From: an uncultured Eubacteriales bacterium
Lineage (GTDB): Bacteria > Bacillota > Clostridia > Peptostreptococcales > Anaerovoracaceae
Direction: 5' to 3'
NCBI GenBank assembly: GCA_900315485.1
Contig: OMZI01000022.1
Coordinates: forward strand, 1 to 46,100
DNA: 46,100 nt
The notes below the pieces were generated by a model that was not told the DNA's origin, made no database searches, and saw only the letters and a list, made by a program, of their open reading frames with translations. Positions 1 through 7,466 of this stretch are shown here, in pieces (position 1 is the first letter of the stretch; the number at the start of each line of letters is the position of its first letter). A program made the position numbers and the translations under genes.

Positions 1-25
1 GTCTATTGGTTTAACCTTCGATGCG

Positions 26-42
26 CACCCGCATAGCGGGTG
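26..42 (+). terminator. Hairpin, possible terminator of a gene left of the window
   Basis: The arms CACCCGC (26-32) and GCGGGTG (36-42) close a 3-nt loop and are followed by GTTTATTTG. This fits a weak plus-strand terminator for a gene ending before base 1, but no gene is visible to confirm it. A second small hairpin (GAGCCC 65-70 / GGGCTC 77-82) follows. Confidence 0.35.
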
Positions 43-103
43 GTTTATTTGTCTCGGACTCTTCGAGCCCTCGACGGGGCTCATAGCCCCACAATAAAAG
101 GCG

Positions 104-125
104 GCCCGGCAGTTACCTGCCGGGC
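104..125 (-). terminator. Intrinsic terminator of the ribbon-helix-helix gene
   Basis: A 9-bp perfect stem (GCCCGGCAG 104-112 / CTGCCGGGC 117-125) has a 4-nt loop. Read on the minus strand it is followed by GCC and then TTTTATTGT. It lies about 40 bp past the stop of the minus-strand gene at 164-358. Confidence 0.65.
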
Positions 126-163
126 CTTCGTCCTATGCTGTCCTTCTTGCATATACCTTCTTA

Positions 164-358
164 TCATTCTTCGATTCTCACAATCTCAACCGCCTCCCTG
201 AGAAGCAGGTTTATGATCTCATTGCGCGAACGGTTGGTTTTGGCAGAGATGCTGTCGATCTGCTCCAGCAGCTCTTCTCGGATCCTTACCGAAATGATCT
301 TATGTCCCTGATCTCCCTTTTCCTTGCGCTTTGTGCTGATAGTAATCTGTTTCTCCAT
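164..358 (-). CDS. Small ribbon-helix-helix (CopG/Arc-type) DNA-binding protein
   Basis: This 64-residue protein has the ribbon-helix-helix pattern. A lysine-rich N-terminal tail leads to a beta-strand (KIISVRI, about residues 20-26). Then come an amphipathic helix (EELLEQIDSISA), a turn with TNRSRNEI, and a second helix (INLLLREAVEIV). RHH dimers bind operators through the strand; many are plasmid copy-control proteins or antitoxins, but no toxin gene adjoins this one. The ATG at 358 has an AGGAG site 7 nt upstream. A candidate promoter (TTGTTG, 18 bp, TATAAC) lies just upstream at about 388-417. The target is unknown; the AT-rich repeats at 464-608 are possible binding sites. Confidence 0.75.
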   Translation of the reverse strand: MEKQITISTKRKEKGDQGHKIISVRIREELLEQIDSISAKTNRSRNEIINLLLREAVEIVRIEE

Positions 359-706
359 ATGTCACTCCTGTTATGCATAAGTCCGGTGTTACGTTATATA
401 CCCCCCATTACTGAATCAACAACAGTATTGCTTCATGCAAGTATTTTAGCTATTTATATATCATTTTAAAATATTAAAATCCCGATATTTAAACATACTA
501 TATATTGCAAATATATGAACTGAATATATAGGATGCATGTTAGTCTTTATTTAATACTTAAAAGCTTCCTGTCGCAGATATTGCAGCTGCCTGTCGCAGA
601 TAATGCAGAATCAATTCCATTTTTAGCCTGTATCCGCTATTATTAGACTATAGGTTGTTCTCTTAGTATTGATATGTTGATGTATTGATGTATATGGAGG
701 AGCAAG
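359..706. other. AT-rich intergenic region with short repeats
   Basis: No gene is visible in these 348 bp. It holds a very AT-rich stretch (about 420-560), an inverted repeat CTATATATT (498-506) / AATATATAG (523-531), and two direct copies of a 19-bp sequence. The lipoprotein Shine-Dalgarno GGAGGAGC sits at about 695-702. Confidence 0.6.
568..608 (+). repeat. Pair of 19-bp direct repeats
   Basis: CCTGTCGCAGATATTGCAG (568-586) and CCTGTCGCAGATAATGCAG (590-608) differ at one base and start 22 bp apart, about two helical turns. They lie about 100-140 bp upstream of the lipoprotein start, so they could be tandem regulator sites. No regulator is known. Confidence 0.7.
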
Positions 707-1368
707 ATGAAGAATAGGATACGTACATTTGCTGTGCTGGTCCTGTCCGCCCTGATGGTGATGACATTCATGACAGGATGCAGCAGCAAGCCGACTGCAG
801 ATGATGCCAAAGCATATGTACAGGCCACCATGGACCTCATGTGCACCGGCGATTATGATCATTCAGTCAAGCTGGCTGATATCGAGGAGGGCAACGAGAC
901 TGCTGTCCGCGATGAGATGATCGACGAAGTTATTACTGAGCTTACCGGTTCGATGGGCCTTGACGAGGAGGCTGCCAATGCTTCAAGGATGTCATGCTCA
1001 AGGCTCTCAGCCTGGCAAAATACGAGGTCGTTGACGCCGTCCCTACTGAAGGCGAAGAAGGCGGCTTCGATGTAACCGTTTCTGTTGAGCCACTCAAGAT
1101 GTTCGACGGCGCGACTGCTGCCTTCCAGGAGCAGATGCCTGATATCACCGGCCACAGCATGGCTGAACTCCAGGCTATGAGCGAGACCGAACTCAACAAT
1201 GTTATTTACAAAGCACTGTTCGGTTTCATCAGTGACCGCCTCGACAGCCCAACTTATGCAGACCCTGTAGAAGTCTCCGTTCACTACGGTCTTCTCGATG
1301 AAGAACAGAAGATGTACGGCTGCAGTGAGGCCGAAGGCGAGAAGCTGATCACTCTTGAAGGAATGTAG
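707..1368 (+). pseudogene. Secreted lipoprotein gene interrupted by a frameshift
   Basis: The first part (from ATG 707, after GGAGGAGC) encodes a lipoprotein signal with lipobox FMTGC (Cys25) and an acidic helical domain (ADDAKAYVQATMDL...). Near 975-985 the reading frame shifts by -1. The original frame runs on as Ser/Arg-rich text to 1075, while sensible acidic sequence resumes in the other frame (FKDVMLKALSLAKYEVVD...) and ends at 1368. Adding one T near GCTTCAAGG would give an intact protein of about 220 residues. It resembles small clostridial lipoproteins of unknown function (DUF5105-like is a guess). No slippery heptamer is present, so a true indel or an assembly error is likelier than programmed frameshifting. 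Confidence 0.65.
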
Positions 1369-1428
1369 GCCTTCCCCGGAAGACACCGCTCGGCAGCCGC
1401 AGCTCACATTAAACTAGCATGAAAAAAA

Positions 1429-1484
1429 TCCCTCTGACAGTAGTGCAGTACGCTGTACTGCCCCGGTCAGAGGGAGTCTTTTTC
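1429..1484 (+). terminator. Strong terminator between lipoprotein and cytidylyltransferase genes
   Basis: The stem TCCCTCTGAC (1429-1438) / GTCAGAGGGA (1466-1475) encloses a second hairpin (GCAGTAC/GTACTGC) and is followed by a T-rich run from 1478. An A-run precedes it, so it may also end the convergent minus-strand operon. Confidence 0.8.
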
Positions 1485-1535
1485 TTTTGTTTTTTATCTT
1501 TTGTCTGTACTAAGTCTTGCTGCCTGAATTGCTGA

Positions 1536-2297
1536 TCACCGGGTGCGCCTTAATATAGCCTCAGCTATCTCAATATCCTGCGGAAATGTGATCTTGATAT
1601 TCCAGCTCTCACCTTTGACGATCTCTACAGGTTCACCTTTCATGACATATATCCTGGCTGCATCCGTGAGGACTTCCTTCTCTTCTTCAGTCAGTCTCAG
1701 GTACAGATCGCGGAGTTTCTTCGCTCTGAAGGTCTGCGGGGTCTGCACCATCCACAGTCTTGATCTGTCAGGAACCGTTGCCACGTGCTTGCCGTCTTCA
1801 GTCTCGATGATCGTATCTGTTGCAGGGAACGCCGTCTCACATGCACCGGTCTCCCTTGCGGCTGCAATGTTCTCTCTTATCATCCGCTCTGTTACGAACG
1901 GTCTCACTGCATCATGCGTTACGATGACCGTCTCATCGTCCAGGTTGCCATCCGCCTCGATGACCGATATCGCATTCATCAAGGTCTCGTTCCTTGTCGG
2001 ACCGCCTGCTGCCACTGTGATCCGGGCGCTTTCTCCTGAGTCTTTACCTGCGCAGTCAGGCATCTCTTTCCCGGGCCCGGATGACGGACCGCCAAAATAC
2101 TGCACCAGGAGATTTCGTGTATAGTCGCACCACTCTGCAGGAGTCACGACGATAACTCTGTCGATCTCGTCGCACTCCATGAATCGTTCGACCGTATGAA
2201 CTATTACAGGTTTACCGCTGAACTCGAGGAACTGCTTGGGCTTATCTGCGCCCATCCTTGATCCGATGCCGCCCGCCAGTACCGCTGCGTATATCAT
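1536..2297 (-). CDS. IspD/TarI-family cytidylyltransferase
   Basis: A 253-residue nucleotidyltransferase that transfers CMP from CTP to a sugar or polyol phosphate. The N-terminal LAGGIGSRMG loop followed by KPKQFLEF is the CTP-binding signature. IVTHDAVRPF holds the metal-binding Asp, and the C-terminal VKGESWNIKITFPQD is conserved. IspD makes CDP-methylerythritol (isoprenoids); TarI makes CDP-ribitol (teichoic acid). The wording VTPAEW, VIVTHDAVRPF, LTDA and WNIKIT reads closer to TarI, but both products remain possible. About 20 extra residues (GGPSSGPGKEMPD region) interrupt the usual sequence. The ATG at 2297 overlaps the hipT stop as ATGA, with GGGAGG 9 nt upstream, so it is the fourth cistron of the hipBST operon. 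Confidence 0.8.
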   Translation of the reverse strand: MIYAAVLAGGIGSRMGADKPKQFLEFSGKPVIVHTVERFMECDEIDRVIVVTPAEWCDYTRNLLVQYFGGPSSGPGKEMPDCAGKDSGESARITVAAGGPTRNETLMNAISVIEADGNLDDETVIVTHDAVRPFVTERMIRENIAAARETGACETAFPATDTIIETEDGKHVATVPDRSRLWMVQTPQTFRAKKLRDLYLRLTEEEKEVLTDAARIYVMKGEPVEIVKGESWNIKITFPQDIEIAEAILRRTR

Positions 2298-3316
2298 TTC
2301 GCGCGACCTCCCTTTTCTCTCAATCTCTCAGTTCTCTCCTTTACCAGAGCTGCAAATCTTTCTTTCACGGTATCAGGGATCAGTGATGCTCTAATCATTT
2401 CCAGATACACGGACTCCCTGTCTGTAATCGATCTTATCAGCCGGTCTGCCGTCTTTGCATCTATGCCGCATGATAATGCAAGTGAGTCAAAGTCCGGGCG
2501 CTTCAGCCTGCGTCTCTTGCCGCAGAGTGTCAGCGCTGTCTCCTCGTCATCATCAGAAACTATATTGACGGGAAGCAGATCATATGCCGGAGACAGTCTG
2601 TACTGCCTTGATCCCGGTGCGTCTTCAATCAGCGAGAAGTTCTTGAGATGCATGTCCGAGTTTCCTGTTATGAAGCAGAAAAGTATCCGCATGTAGAATT
2701 CTGACATGTCTAGCGGTGCCCACATTGAGTGTTCACGTATTATCTTCGCACACACCTCATATGATCCCTTATATTTATCCTCAGTGAGTCTTCCGCTGAG
2801 CTGACAGAAGTCCTCCATCGCCAGCATTCCGGCAGGAGTATCTGCTGTCCGGTCTATTCTTCTGGTTATATATGCGTACTCACCAGTCAGTTCTTTTTCA
2901 GATTGGTGTTCACGATCACCTGTGGCTGCAGGTCTCCATATCAGCGCATGCGGAACAGTCCTGATACCGGCTGCATCTGCCATCTGCATAACAAGCTGCT
3001 CGGCTTCAGGAAGATGCGGGTACTCATCCGTCTGAGGCTTGAGAATATACCCTGCTGCATGATCCACCACTGTCATCCTCGGCTTCCTCCTGCCGGATCG
3101 ATCCAGGTTGATGGACATCTTCTTCTGCACACCGGCAACTGTCCGTCCCTGCTCTGTTCCTGCAGCAGCGAGCTCTGCAAGTGCTTCAGGCTCCAGATCT
3201 ATCTGCGGCATGGATGACGTGCCGAAAAAGGAACGGATACATTTTGCATGCCAGCGGTATTCCTGTTCCTGCACGCCAGGATTCTGTATGTTTTTACCAC
3301 AGCAAAGGCATTTCAT
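2294..3316 (-). CDS. hipT: HipT-like Ser/Thr kinase toxin (HipA C-terminal type)
   Basis: A 340-residue HipA-fold kinase lacking the N-terminal subdomain, which is encoded separately upstream as in HipBST systems. The start ATG at 3316 is set by GGAGGTGCAGCG and the ATGA overlap with hipS. The N-terminus has a possible zinc knuckle (C3xxC6, H23xxC26). A Gly-rich loop TVAGVQKK is at 59-66, the ATP lysine in ILKP (Lys93), and an acidic partner near Glu104/Glu106. The catalytic loop NSDMHLKN (219-226) has Asp221 and Asn226, and the metal-binding Asp is Asp246 in YDLLP. In E. coli O127 HipT phosphorylates TrpS and autophosphorylates two serines in an SIS motif; here the equivalent reads TVA, so the second site is lost. 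The target is not known here. Confidence 0.85.
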   Translation of the reverse strand: MKCLCCGKNIQNPGVQEQEYRWHAKCIRSFFGTSSMPQIDLEPEALAELAAAGTEQGRTVAGVQKKMSINLDRSGRRKPRMTVVDHAAGYILKPQTDEYPHLPEAEQLVMQMADAAGIRTVPHALIWRPAATGDREHQSEKELTGEYAYITRRIDRTADTPAGMLAMEDFCQLSGRLTEDKYKGSYEVCAKIIREHSMWAPLDMSEFYMRILFCFITGNSDMHLKNFSLIEDAPGSRQYRLSPAYDLLPVNIVSDDDEETALTLCGKRRRLKRPDFDSLALSCGIDAKTADRLIRSITDRESVYLEMIRASLIPDTVKERFAALVKERTERLREKGGRAK

Positions 3317-3645
3317 CGCTGCACCTCCGTCATTATCTGAACGTCCCCTACGCTGTCCCTGCAGGCGGCAAGCAGTACGGCAAATCTGTCGTTTTTGCTT
3401 ATCTTCCAGCTGCGGCATACAACATCGAGTACCCATCCCTCAGGGATGAGCCCATCGAAAAAGGGGAACAGCGTGCCTGATACATATGGCTCCTGCTGCA
3501 GCGGCATAGTAAGGCTGACCGGAAGGACCTTTTCTTCGCTCAAATATCCGGCATCATACTGAAAGCTGTATCCTGTCTCTGTTTCGCTGATCATTCCCGC
3601 ATATCTGCGTTGTACATACACGTACCCTTTTCTGTATTCACTCAT
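3313..3645 (-). CDS. hipS: HipS-like protein (separate HipA N-terminal subdomain)
   Basis: A 110-residue protein matching the HipA N-terminal subdomain. It starts with GYVYVQRRYAG and contains LPVSLTMPL and LFPFFDGLIPEGWVLD, both characteristic of that subdomain, then a C-terminal NDRFAVLLAACRDSVGDV. In HipBST systems this small protein, not the HTH protein, neutralises the kinase. It is joined to its neighbours by ATGA overlaps: the hipB stop with its own start at 3645, and its stop with the hipT start at 3316. This implies coupled translation and roughly matched amounts. Confidence 0.85.
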   Translation of the reverse strand: MSEYRKGYVYVQRRYAGMISETETGYSFQYDAGYLSEEKVLPVSLTMPLQQEPYVSGTLFPFFDGLIPEGWVLDVVCRSWKISKNDRFAVLLAACRDSVGDVQIMTEVQR

Positions 3646-3851
3646 AACTCAGTTCTCTCAGCCTTTCCGGGAACGGCCTCGGCACCGAACATGGACAATG
3701 CCTGGTTCACCTTATCCAGTCTCAGGGTGGTCTTTCCCTGTTCCAGCTCACGGATGAATCTGAGTCCGAGGCCTGACCTCAGTGCGAATTCCTTCTGGGT
3801 CAGACCAGCCTTTTTCCTGTTCTCTCTTACGAAGTTTCCAATCGTGCTCAT
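3642..3851 (-). CDS. hipB: HipB-like HTH repressor
   Basis: A 69-residue XRE/HTH_3 protein. The helix-turn-helix spans about residues 16-42 (GLTQKEFALRSGLGLRFIRE then LEQGKTTLRLDKV). The ATG at 3851 is preferred because AGGAG lies 8 nt upstream; an in-frame ATG 30 nt earlier has no ribosome site. It heads the hipB-hipS-hipT-cytidylyltransferase operon. Four matching palindromes TAYACC-N6-GGTATA lie upstream, one inside the spacer of the predicted promoter, so autorepression is expected. E. coli HipB sites have a similar form (TATCC-N8-GGATA). Confidence 0.85.
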   Translation of the reverse strand: MSTIGNFVRENRKKAGLTQKEFALRSGLGLRFIRELEQGKTTLRLDKVNQALSMFGAEAVPGKAERTEL

Positions 3852-3930
3852 TGTTTTCTCCTGTCTCCCGGACCGGTTCATTTTATCCGGTAGAGATAAC
3901 CTTTCTCACGGGCTGATTTTTGTTGCAATC

Positions 3931-3959
3931 AGAATACACCTTTTCGGGTATAATTTCAA
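3931..3959 (-). promoter_or_regulatory. hipBST promoter overlapping operator 1
   Basis: On the minus strand, TTGAAA (3959-3954) and TATTCT (3936-3931) are separated by exactly 17 bp. Operator 1 (3935-3952) occupies the spacer, so a bound HipB dimer would block RNA polymerase. Transcription would start near 3924, leaving a leader of about 73 nt. Confidence 0.7.
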
Positions 3960-4074
3960 TTGCATTGTTTGCTTTATACCTTAACGGGTATAAAGCAAGT
4001 CCTGTTTATCTATTTTATACCTGTTCGGGTATAAAGGTTGTTGCTCATATCTCTTTTATACCCTTTAAGGTATA
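3935..4074. repeat. Array of four HipB-type operators spaced 40-41 bp
   Basis: Four palindromes share the form TAYACC-N6-GGTATA: TACACC-TTTTCG-GGTATA (3935-3952), TATACC-TTAACG-GGTATA (3975-3992), TATACC-TGTTCG-GGTATA (4016-4033) and TATACC-CTTTAA-GGTATA (4057-4074). Starts are 40, 41 and 41 bp apart, near four helical turns, so all sites face roughly the same side of the DNA. A degenerate match near 3896-3913 may be a fifth. Confidence 0.8.
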
Positions 4075-4098
4075 CAGAATCCGCTATTAAATGCAAAA

Positions 4099-4134
4099 GG
4101 CGCATCTGCGGTCTTCCCTGACTGCAGATGCGCC
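4099..4134 (-). terminator. Terminator of the L,D-transpeptidase gene
   Basis: An 11-bp perfect stem, GGCGCATCTGC (4099-4109) / GCAGATGCGCC (4124-4134), is followed on the minus strand by TTTTGCATTT. It lies about 20 bp past the stop at 4156. Confidence 0.8.
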
Positions 4135-4155
4135 CGGTAGTGCAATGTGCAACTG

Positions 4156-5643
4156 TTATTTCTGGACAATTACCGGCGTGCCTCTCTTGACCATGCTGTA
4201 CAGACTTGCCGCTGTGGAATATCTCAGATTGATGCATCCGTGCGAGCCGTTGTTCAGGTATGTCCTGTGGTTGGAGAACTGCTTTGAGGTCCTCCAGCTC
4301 GCGTCATGCAGTCCGTATGATGAGCCCTTGAAGGCGATCCAGTAGCTGACGTGCGAGTTCCAGGACGGTCCTACAAGATTTATGTTTCTCAGCTTGTTGC
4401 GGACTTTGAATGTGCCGGTCGGGGTAGGAGTTCTGCCCTTTGTTCCTGTGACAACATCTGATTTCAGCTTCTGTTTGCCGTTCTTATAGAACCAGATGGT
4501 CTGATCGGAAATATCCACCAGCACGAATGTCTTGTACTTATATTTATAGTAAGCCAGTCCGCTGATGGAACCGTTCTTCGCGGTCGTATATGTGTTGCCG
4601 TCGCTCGCCTTGAATGTGCCATACATCACAGCGCCGAATCTGTTCATGTGGTACAGTTTGTTCTTAACGACGTTGAATCCGTATCCGGCAGGTTTCCTCT
4701 TCTTGGTGAAGTAGAATTTGTAACCTCCGGCATTGACCCACTTGTTGCGTGTGCTCTTGCTGATGTTCTTGACATAGGCGCCTGCCTGTGTGAAGTAGCA
4801 CCATCTTACCTTCTTGCTCTTGTACGGCTTCATCTTGACCCAGCCTTTGACCGGGCTTCCGTTGCTGCCGAAGTAATACAGCTTGCCGCCGTCACTGACC
4901 CACTTATTCTTAGCTGTCAGCTTTGCGATCGTCTGTGTCTCTGTCGCACCGCAGCTGCACTTGCGGACTCTGGTCCCGTTCCTGAAGTATGTCGGGCTTA
5001 CTGTTGTTGTCCATCCGCCGTAGCTGTGAGTGTGCGGGATCGCTTTCCACTTGGCATTGACTGTAAGATTTGCTGTTACAGCTGAGAAGTCCTTGTCCCA
5101 GCCATCAAAAGTGTACCCGCTTCTTGAAGGGTTCACAGGTGCTGTTGCCGCACTGCCGCTCACAACAGTCTCTGTCGCAAGTACCTTACCGCTGTATCCG
5201 TCAGTGAAGGTGACTGTGAATAACTCCTTCCACAGAGCAGTAACTGTTGTATCCTCTGTGATCCTGACCGGATCTTCCGGAGCATATGTTTTATCTCCTA
5301 TCTGCCAGCAGTCGAACTCAAATCCTTCAGGCGCAGTAAAATCACAGGCAGGGAGGACATAGTCTTCTCCCTCTCCGTCTTCCTCTTTATCAGTAATGGT
5401 CACAGACTCCATAGATCCCTCTATGCTTTCTTTGCCCGGATCGAAGGTGATCACATACTGCTTTACGTCCGCTGGTGGATCTTCGACTTCGCCTTCATTA
5501 AGCGCTCCGGCCGATGCTGAAGAATTCTGCACCTCATTACCCGGCTGCCCGCCCTCTGTCTCCGCGAATACTGCAAGCGCCGAGGTGATCACCATCGCCA
5601 TCGCCAGCAGCACCACGATTATTCTTGAAAGAGTCTTTTTCAT
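4156..5643 (-). CDS. Secreted L,D-transpeptidase (YkuD) with cell-wall-binding repeats
   Basis: A 495-residue exported enzyme that probably crosslinks peptidoglycan or anchors proteins to it. A signal peptide (1-27) ends at VFAET. Two InlB/Listeria-Bacteroides type beta repeats follow (about 65-200; YVITFDPGKE, GYTFDGWDKDF). Next is a set of Trp/Tyr/Gly-rich cell-wall-binding-like repeats (about 245-350; NKWVSDGGKLYYFGSNGSP). The C-terminal YkuD domain (about 365-495) has GLHDASW and catalytic SHGCINL, with Cys470 and His468. Ldt-type 3-3 crosslinks are beta-lactam tolerant, but the substrate here is inferred. It is monocistronic, with its own promoter and terminator. Confidence 0.88.
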   Translation of the reverse strand: MKKTLSRIIVVLLAMAMVITSALAVFAETEGGQPGNEVQNSSASAGALNEGEVEDPPADVKQYVITFDPGKESIEGSMESVTITDKEEDGEGEDYVLPACDFTAPEGFEFDCWQIGDKTYAPEDPVRITEDTTVTALWKELFTVTFTDGYSGKVLATETVVSGSAATAPVNPSRSGYTFDGWDKDFSAVTANLTVNAKWKAIPHTHSYGGWTTTVSPTYFRNGTRVRKCSCGATETQTIAKLTAKNKWVSDGGKLYYFGSNGSPVKGWVKMKPYKSKKVRWCYFTQAGAYVKNISKSTRNKWVNAGGYKFYFTKKRKPAGYGFNVVKNKLYHMNRFGAVMYGTFKASDGNTYTTAKNGSISGLAYYKYKYKTFVLVDISDQTIWFYKNGKQKLKSDVVTGTKGRTPTPTGTFKVRNKLRNINLVGPSWNSHVSYWIAFKGSSYGLHDASWRTSKQFSNHRTYLNNGSHGCINLRYSTAASLYSMVKRGTPVIVQK

Positions 5644-5737
5644 TGCTCTTCCCCTCGCCTTTCTATATCACTCTGCCAGTACATGCGCACCTTTGATTAT
5701 TCTGTTCAGATAAGCATTCTTTGAATCGTAGTATTTT

Positions 5738-5767
5738 ATTATACTTTATGAACTGCAGTTATAGCAA
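5738..5767 (-). promoter_or_regulatory. Promoter of the L,D-transpeptidase gene
   Basis: On the minus strand, TTGCTA (5767-5762) and a perfect TATAAT (5743-5738) are 18 bp apart. The spacer contains the palindrome AACTGCAGTT (5751-5760), a possible regulator site. Confidence 0.65.
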
Positions 5768-5769
5768 GG

Positions 5770-5793
5770 GAGGCAGGCTCTTCAGCCTGCCTC
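5770..5793 (-). terminator. Hairpin downstream of dtd
   Basis: A 10-bp perfect stem, GAGGCAGGCT (5770-5779) / AGCCTGCCTC (5784-5793), has a CTTC loop. It lies about 57 bp past the dtd stop, but neither flank has a proper T-run, so termination would be weak. Confidence 0.45.
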
Positions 5794-5849
5794 ACACTTT
5801 CTCTTCGTCTTATTGAACTTTATTATCTGCTCATTTCAGTCTGATGAAC

Positions 5850-6296
5850 CTATAGCTTCTCCGAGTCGAGTACTATGGTAAACGGTCCGTCATTCACTAG
5901 CTCAACTGCCATGTGCGCTCCGAACGAACCCTTCTCGACTACAGGCACTCTCTCTTTGCACTTCTCTATGATGTACTCGTAGAGCGCGCTGGCCTTGTCC
6001 GGTGAACCGGCTTCAGTGAAGGATGGTCTGTTGCCCTTCTTGCAGTTGGCGTACAGGGTGAACTGGGATATGAGGAGGAGACCTCCGTCCACGTCTGCCA
6101 GTGACAGGTTGGTCTTGCCCTCTGCATCCTCATTGATGCGGAGCTTGATCATCTTGTCTACCATCTTGTCTGCAACGGCTTCATCGTCTGCATCGCTGAC
6201 GCCGATCAGGACCATGTAGCCTCTGCCGATCTTTCCGATGACTTCGTTTTCTACTGTTACGGATGCATGCTGCACCCTCTGGATCACAAACTTCAT
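5850..6296 (-). CDS. dtd: D-aminoacyl-tRNA deacylase
   Basis: A 148-residue cytoplasmic enzyme, full family length. It hydrolyses D-amino acids (and Gly mischarged on tRNA-Ala) from tRNA. The start [13 protein letters not shown] is characteristic. SQFTLYA (77-83) is the first active-site motif, and NDGPFT (135-140) matches the second, usually NxGPxT, whose cis Gly-Pro gives chiral proofreading. It starts only 3 bp after the galE stop, so the two are cotranscribed. Confidence 0.95.
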   Translation of the reverse strand: MKFVIQRVQHASVTVENEVIGKIGRGYMVLIGVSDADDEAVADKMVDKMIKLRINEDAEGKTNLSLADVDGGLLLISQFTLYANCKKGNRPSFTEAGSPDKASALYEYIIEKCKERVPVVEKGSFGAHMAVELVNDGPFTIVLDSEKL

Positions 6297-6299
6297 ATA

Positions 6300-7319
6300 T
6301 TACTCCCCGTATCCCTGCGGATTGTTGCTCTGCCACTTCCATGCGTCACGGCAGATCTCGTCGATGCCGCGCTTTGCTTCCCAGTGAAGGACTGCCTTGG
6401 CCTTGTCTGCGTTGGCCCAGCTGTCCTGTACATCACCGGCACGTCTCGGTCCGATCTCATATTTGACCTGATGGCCGCATGCTTTGCTGAATGCGTTGAC
6501 CATGTCGAGTACGCTGTACGGGTTGCCTGTTCCGAGGTTGAATACTTCGGTGCCCTTGTGGCTGACTGCGTACTCTGCAGCGCGGACGTGTCCTTCTGCG
6601 AGGTCCATTACATGGATGTAGTCGCGGCGGCATGTTCCGTCAGGTGTATCGTAGTCATCGCCGAATACTGTCAGGTGGTCTCTTCTGCCGACTGCTACCT
6701 GCGAGATGTAAGGCATCAGGTTGTTAGGGATCCCCTGCGGATCCTCTCCGATCATGCCGCTCTCATGAGCTCCTACCGGGTTGAAGTATCTCAGAAGAAC
6801 TACCGAAAGTGTATCGTTGCTTGCGAACTCTGCGTCTCTCAGGATCTGCTCCTGCATCCACTTGGTCCAGCCGTACGGGTTGGTGCATGCTCCCTTAGGC
6901 ATTGTTTCGAGGAACGGCGGAACGTTGTCTTCGCCGTATACTGTTGCCGAGCTTGAGAATACGAAGTTGGTCAGGCCAAGCTCCTTCATGACTTCGAGAA
7001 GTGTCAGTGTAGTGTCGATGTTGTTCCTGTAGTACTCTGTCGGCTTGGCTACTGACTCGCCTACAGCCTTGAGTCCTGCGAAGTGTATGATGCAGTCAGG
7101 CATTTCTGCCTTCAGGATCTCTCTCATCTTCTCCTTGTCAGCTGCATCTGCTTCGTAGAGTGTCACGCTCTTGCCCGTGATCTGCTCCACTCTGCGAATA
7201 GCCTCAGGCGAACTGTTGTAGTAGTTGTCGACGACTGCAACCTCGTGCCCTGCTTCTAGCATGGCTACTGCGGTATGCGATCCTATATATCCGGCTCCGC
7301 CGGTAAGAAGAGTTTTCAT
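6300..7319 (-). CDS. galE: UDP-glucose 4-epimerase
   Basis: A 339-residue extended short-chain dehydrogenase that interconverts UDP-glucose and UDP-galactose with bound NAD. The NAD loop GGAGYIG is at 7-13. The catalytic SSATVYG is around 123-129, with the YGWTK motif Tyr149/Lys153. RYFNPVGAHESGMIGEDP is the typical substrate region. It is the first gene of galE-dtd, with AGGAGG ahead of the ATG. galM lies elsewhere in the window (11436-12698), but no galK or galT is present, so the role may be supplying UDP-galactose for envelope sugars as much as galactose catabolism. Confidence 0.95.
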   Translation of the reverse strand: MKTLLTGGAGYIGSHTAVAMLEAGHEVAVVDNYYNSSPEAIRRVEQITGKSVTLYEADAADKEKMREILKAEMPDCIIHFAGLKAVGESVAKPTEYYRNNIDTTLTLLEVMKELGLTNFVFSSSATVYGEDNVPPFLETMPKGACTNPYGWTKWMQEQILRDAEFASNDTLSVVLLRYFNPVGAHESGMIGEDPQGIPNNLMPYISQVAVGRRDHLTVFGDDYDTPDGTCRRDYIHVMDLAEGHVRAAEYAVSHKGTEVFNLGTGNPYSVLDMVNAFSKACGHQVKYEIGPRRAGDVQDSWANADKAKAVLHWEAKRGIDEICRDAWKWQSNNPQGYGE

Positions 7320-7362
7320 TATTAGTGCCTCCTGTTGTCTTCTATATTATATGTACAGACTG

Positions 7363-7391
7363 ATTATACTTATTGCTCTGCCGGTTCGCAA
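7363..7391 (-). promoter_or_regulatory. galE-dtd promoter
   Basis: On the minus strand, TTGCGA (7391-7386) and TATAAT (7368-7363) have exactly 17 bp between them. Confidence 0.7.
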
Positions 7392-7422
7392 GAAAAGAGG
7401 ATGTGAGCTTTTGTTCATGCCG

Positions 7423-7431
7423 TGCTATAAT
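7423..7431 (+). promoter_or_regulatory. Extended -10 promoter of plsC
   Basis: TGCTATAAT at 7423-7431 is a perfect extended -10 (TGnTATAAT) about 35 bp before the plsC ATG. No clear -35 exists, as is usual for this class. It lies divergent to the galE promoter. Confidence 0.65.
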
Positions 7432-7466
7432 ACGTGTGGAAATAATCTTTATCAGGGGGAACTACA

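Noticed and set aside
970-994. Programmed ribosomal frameshift in the lipoprotein
   Set aside because: No X XXY YYZ heptamer and no following stem or pseudoknot; a plain indel explains it.
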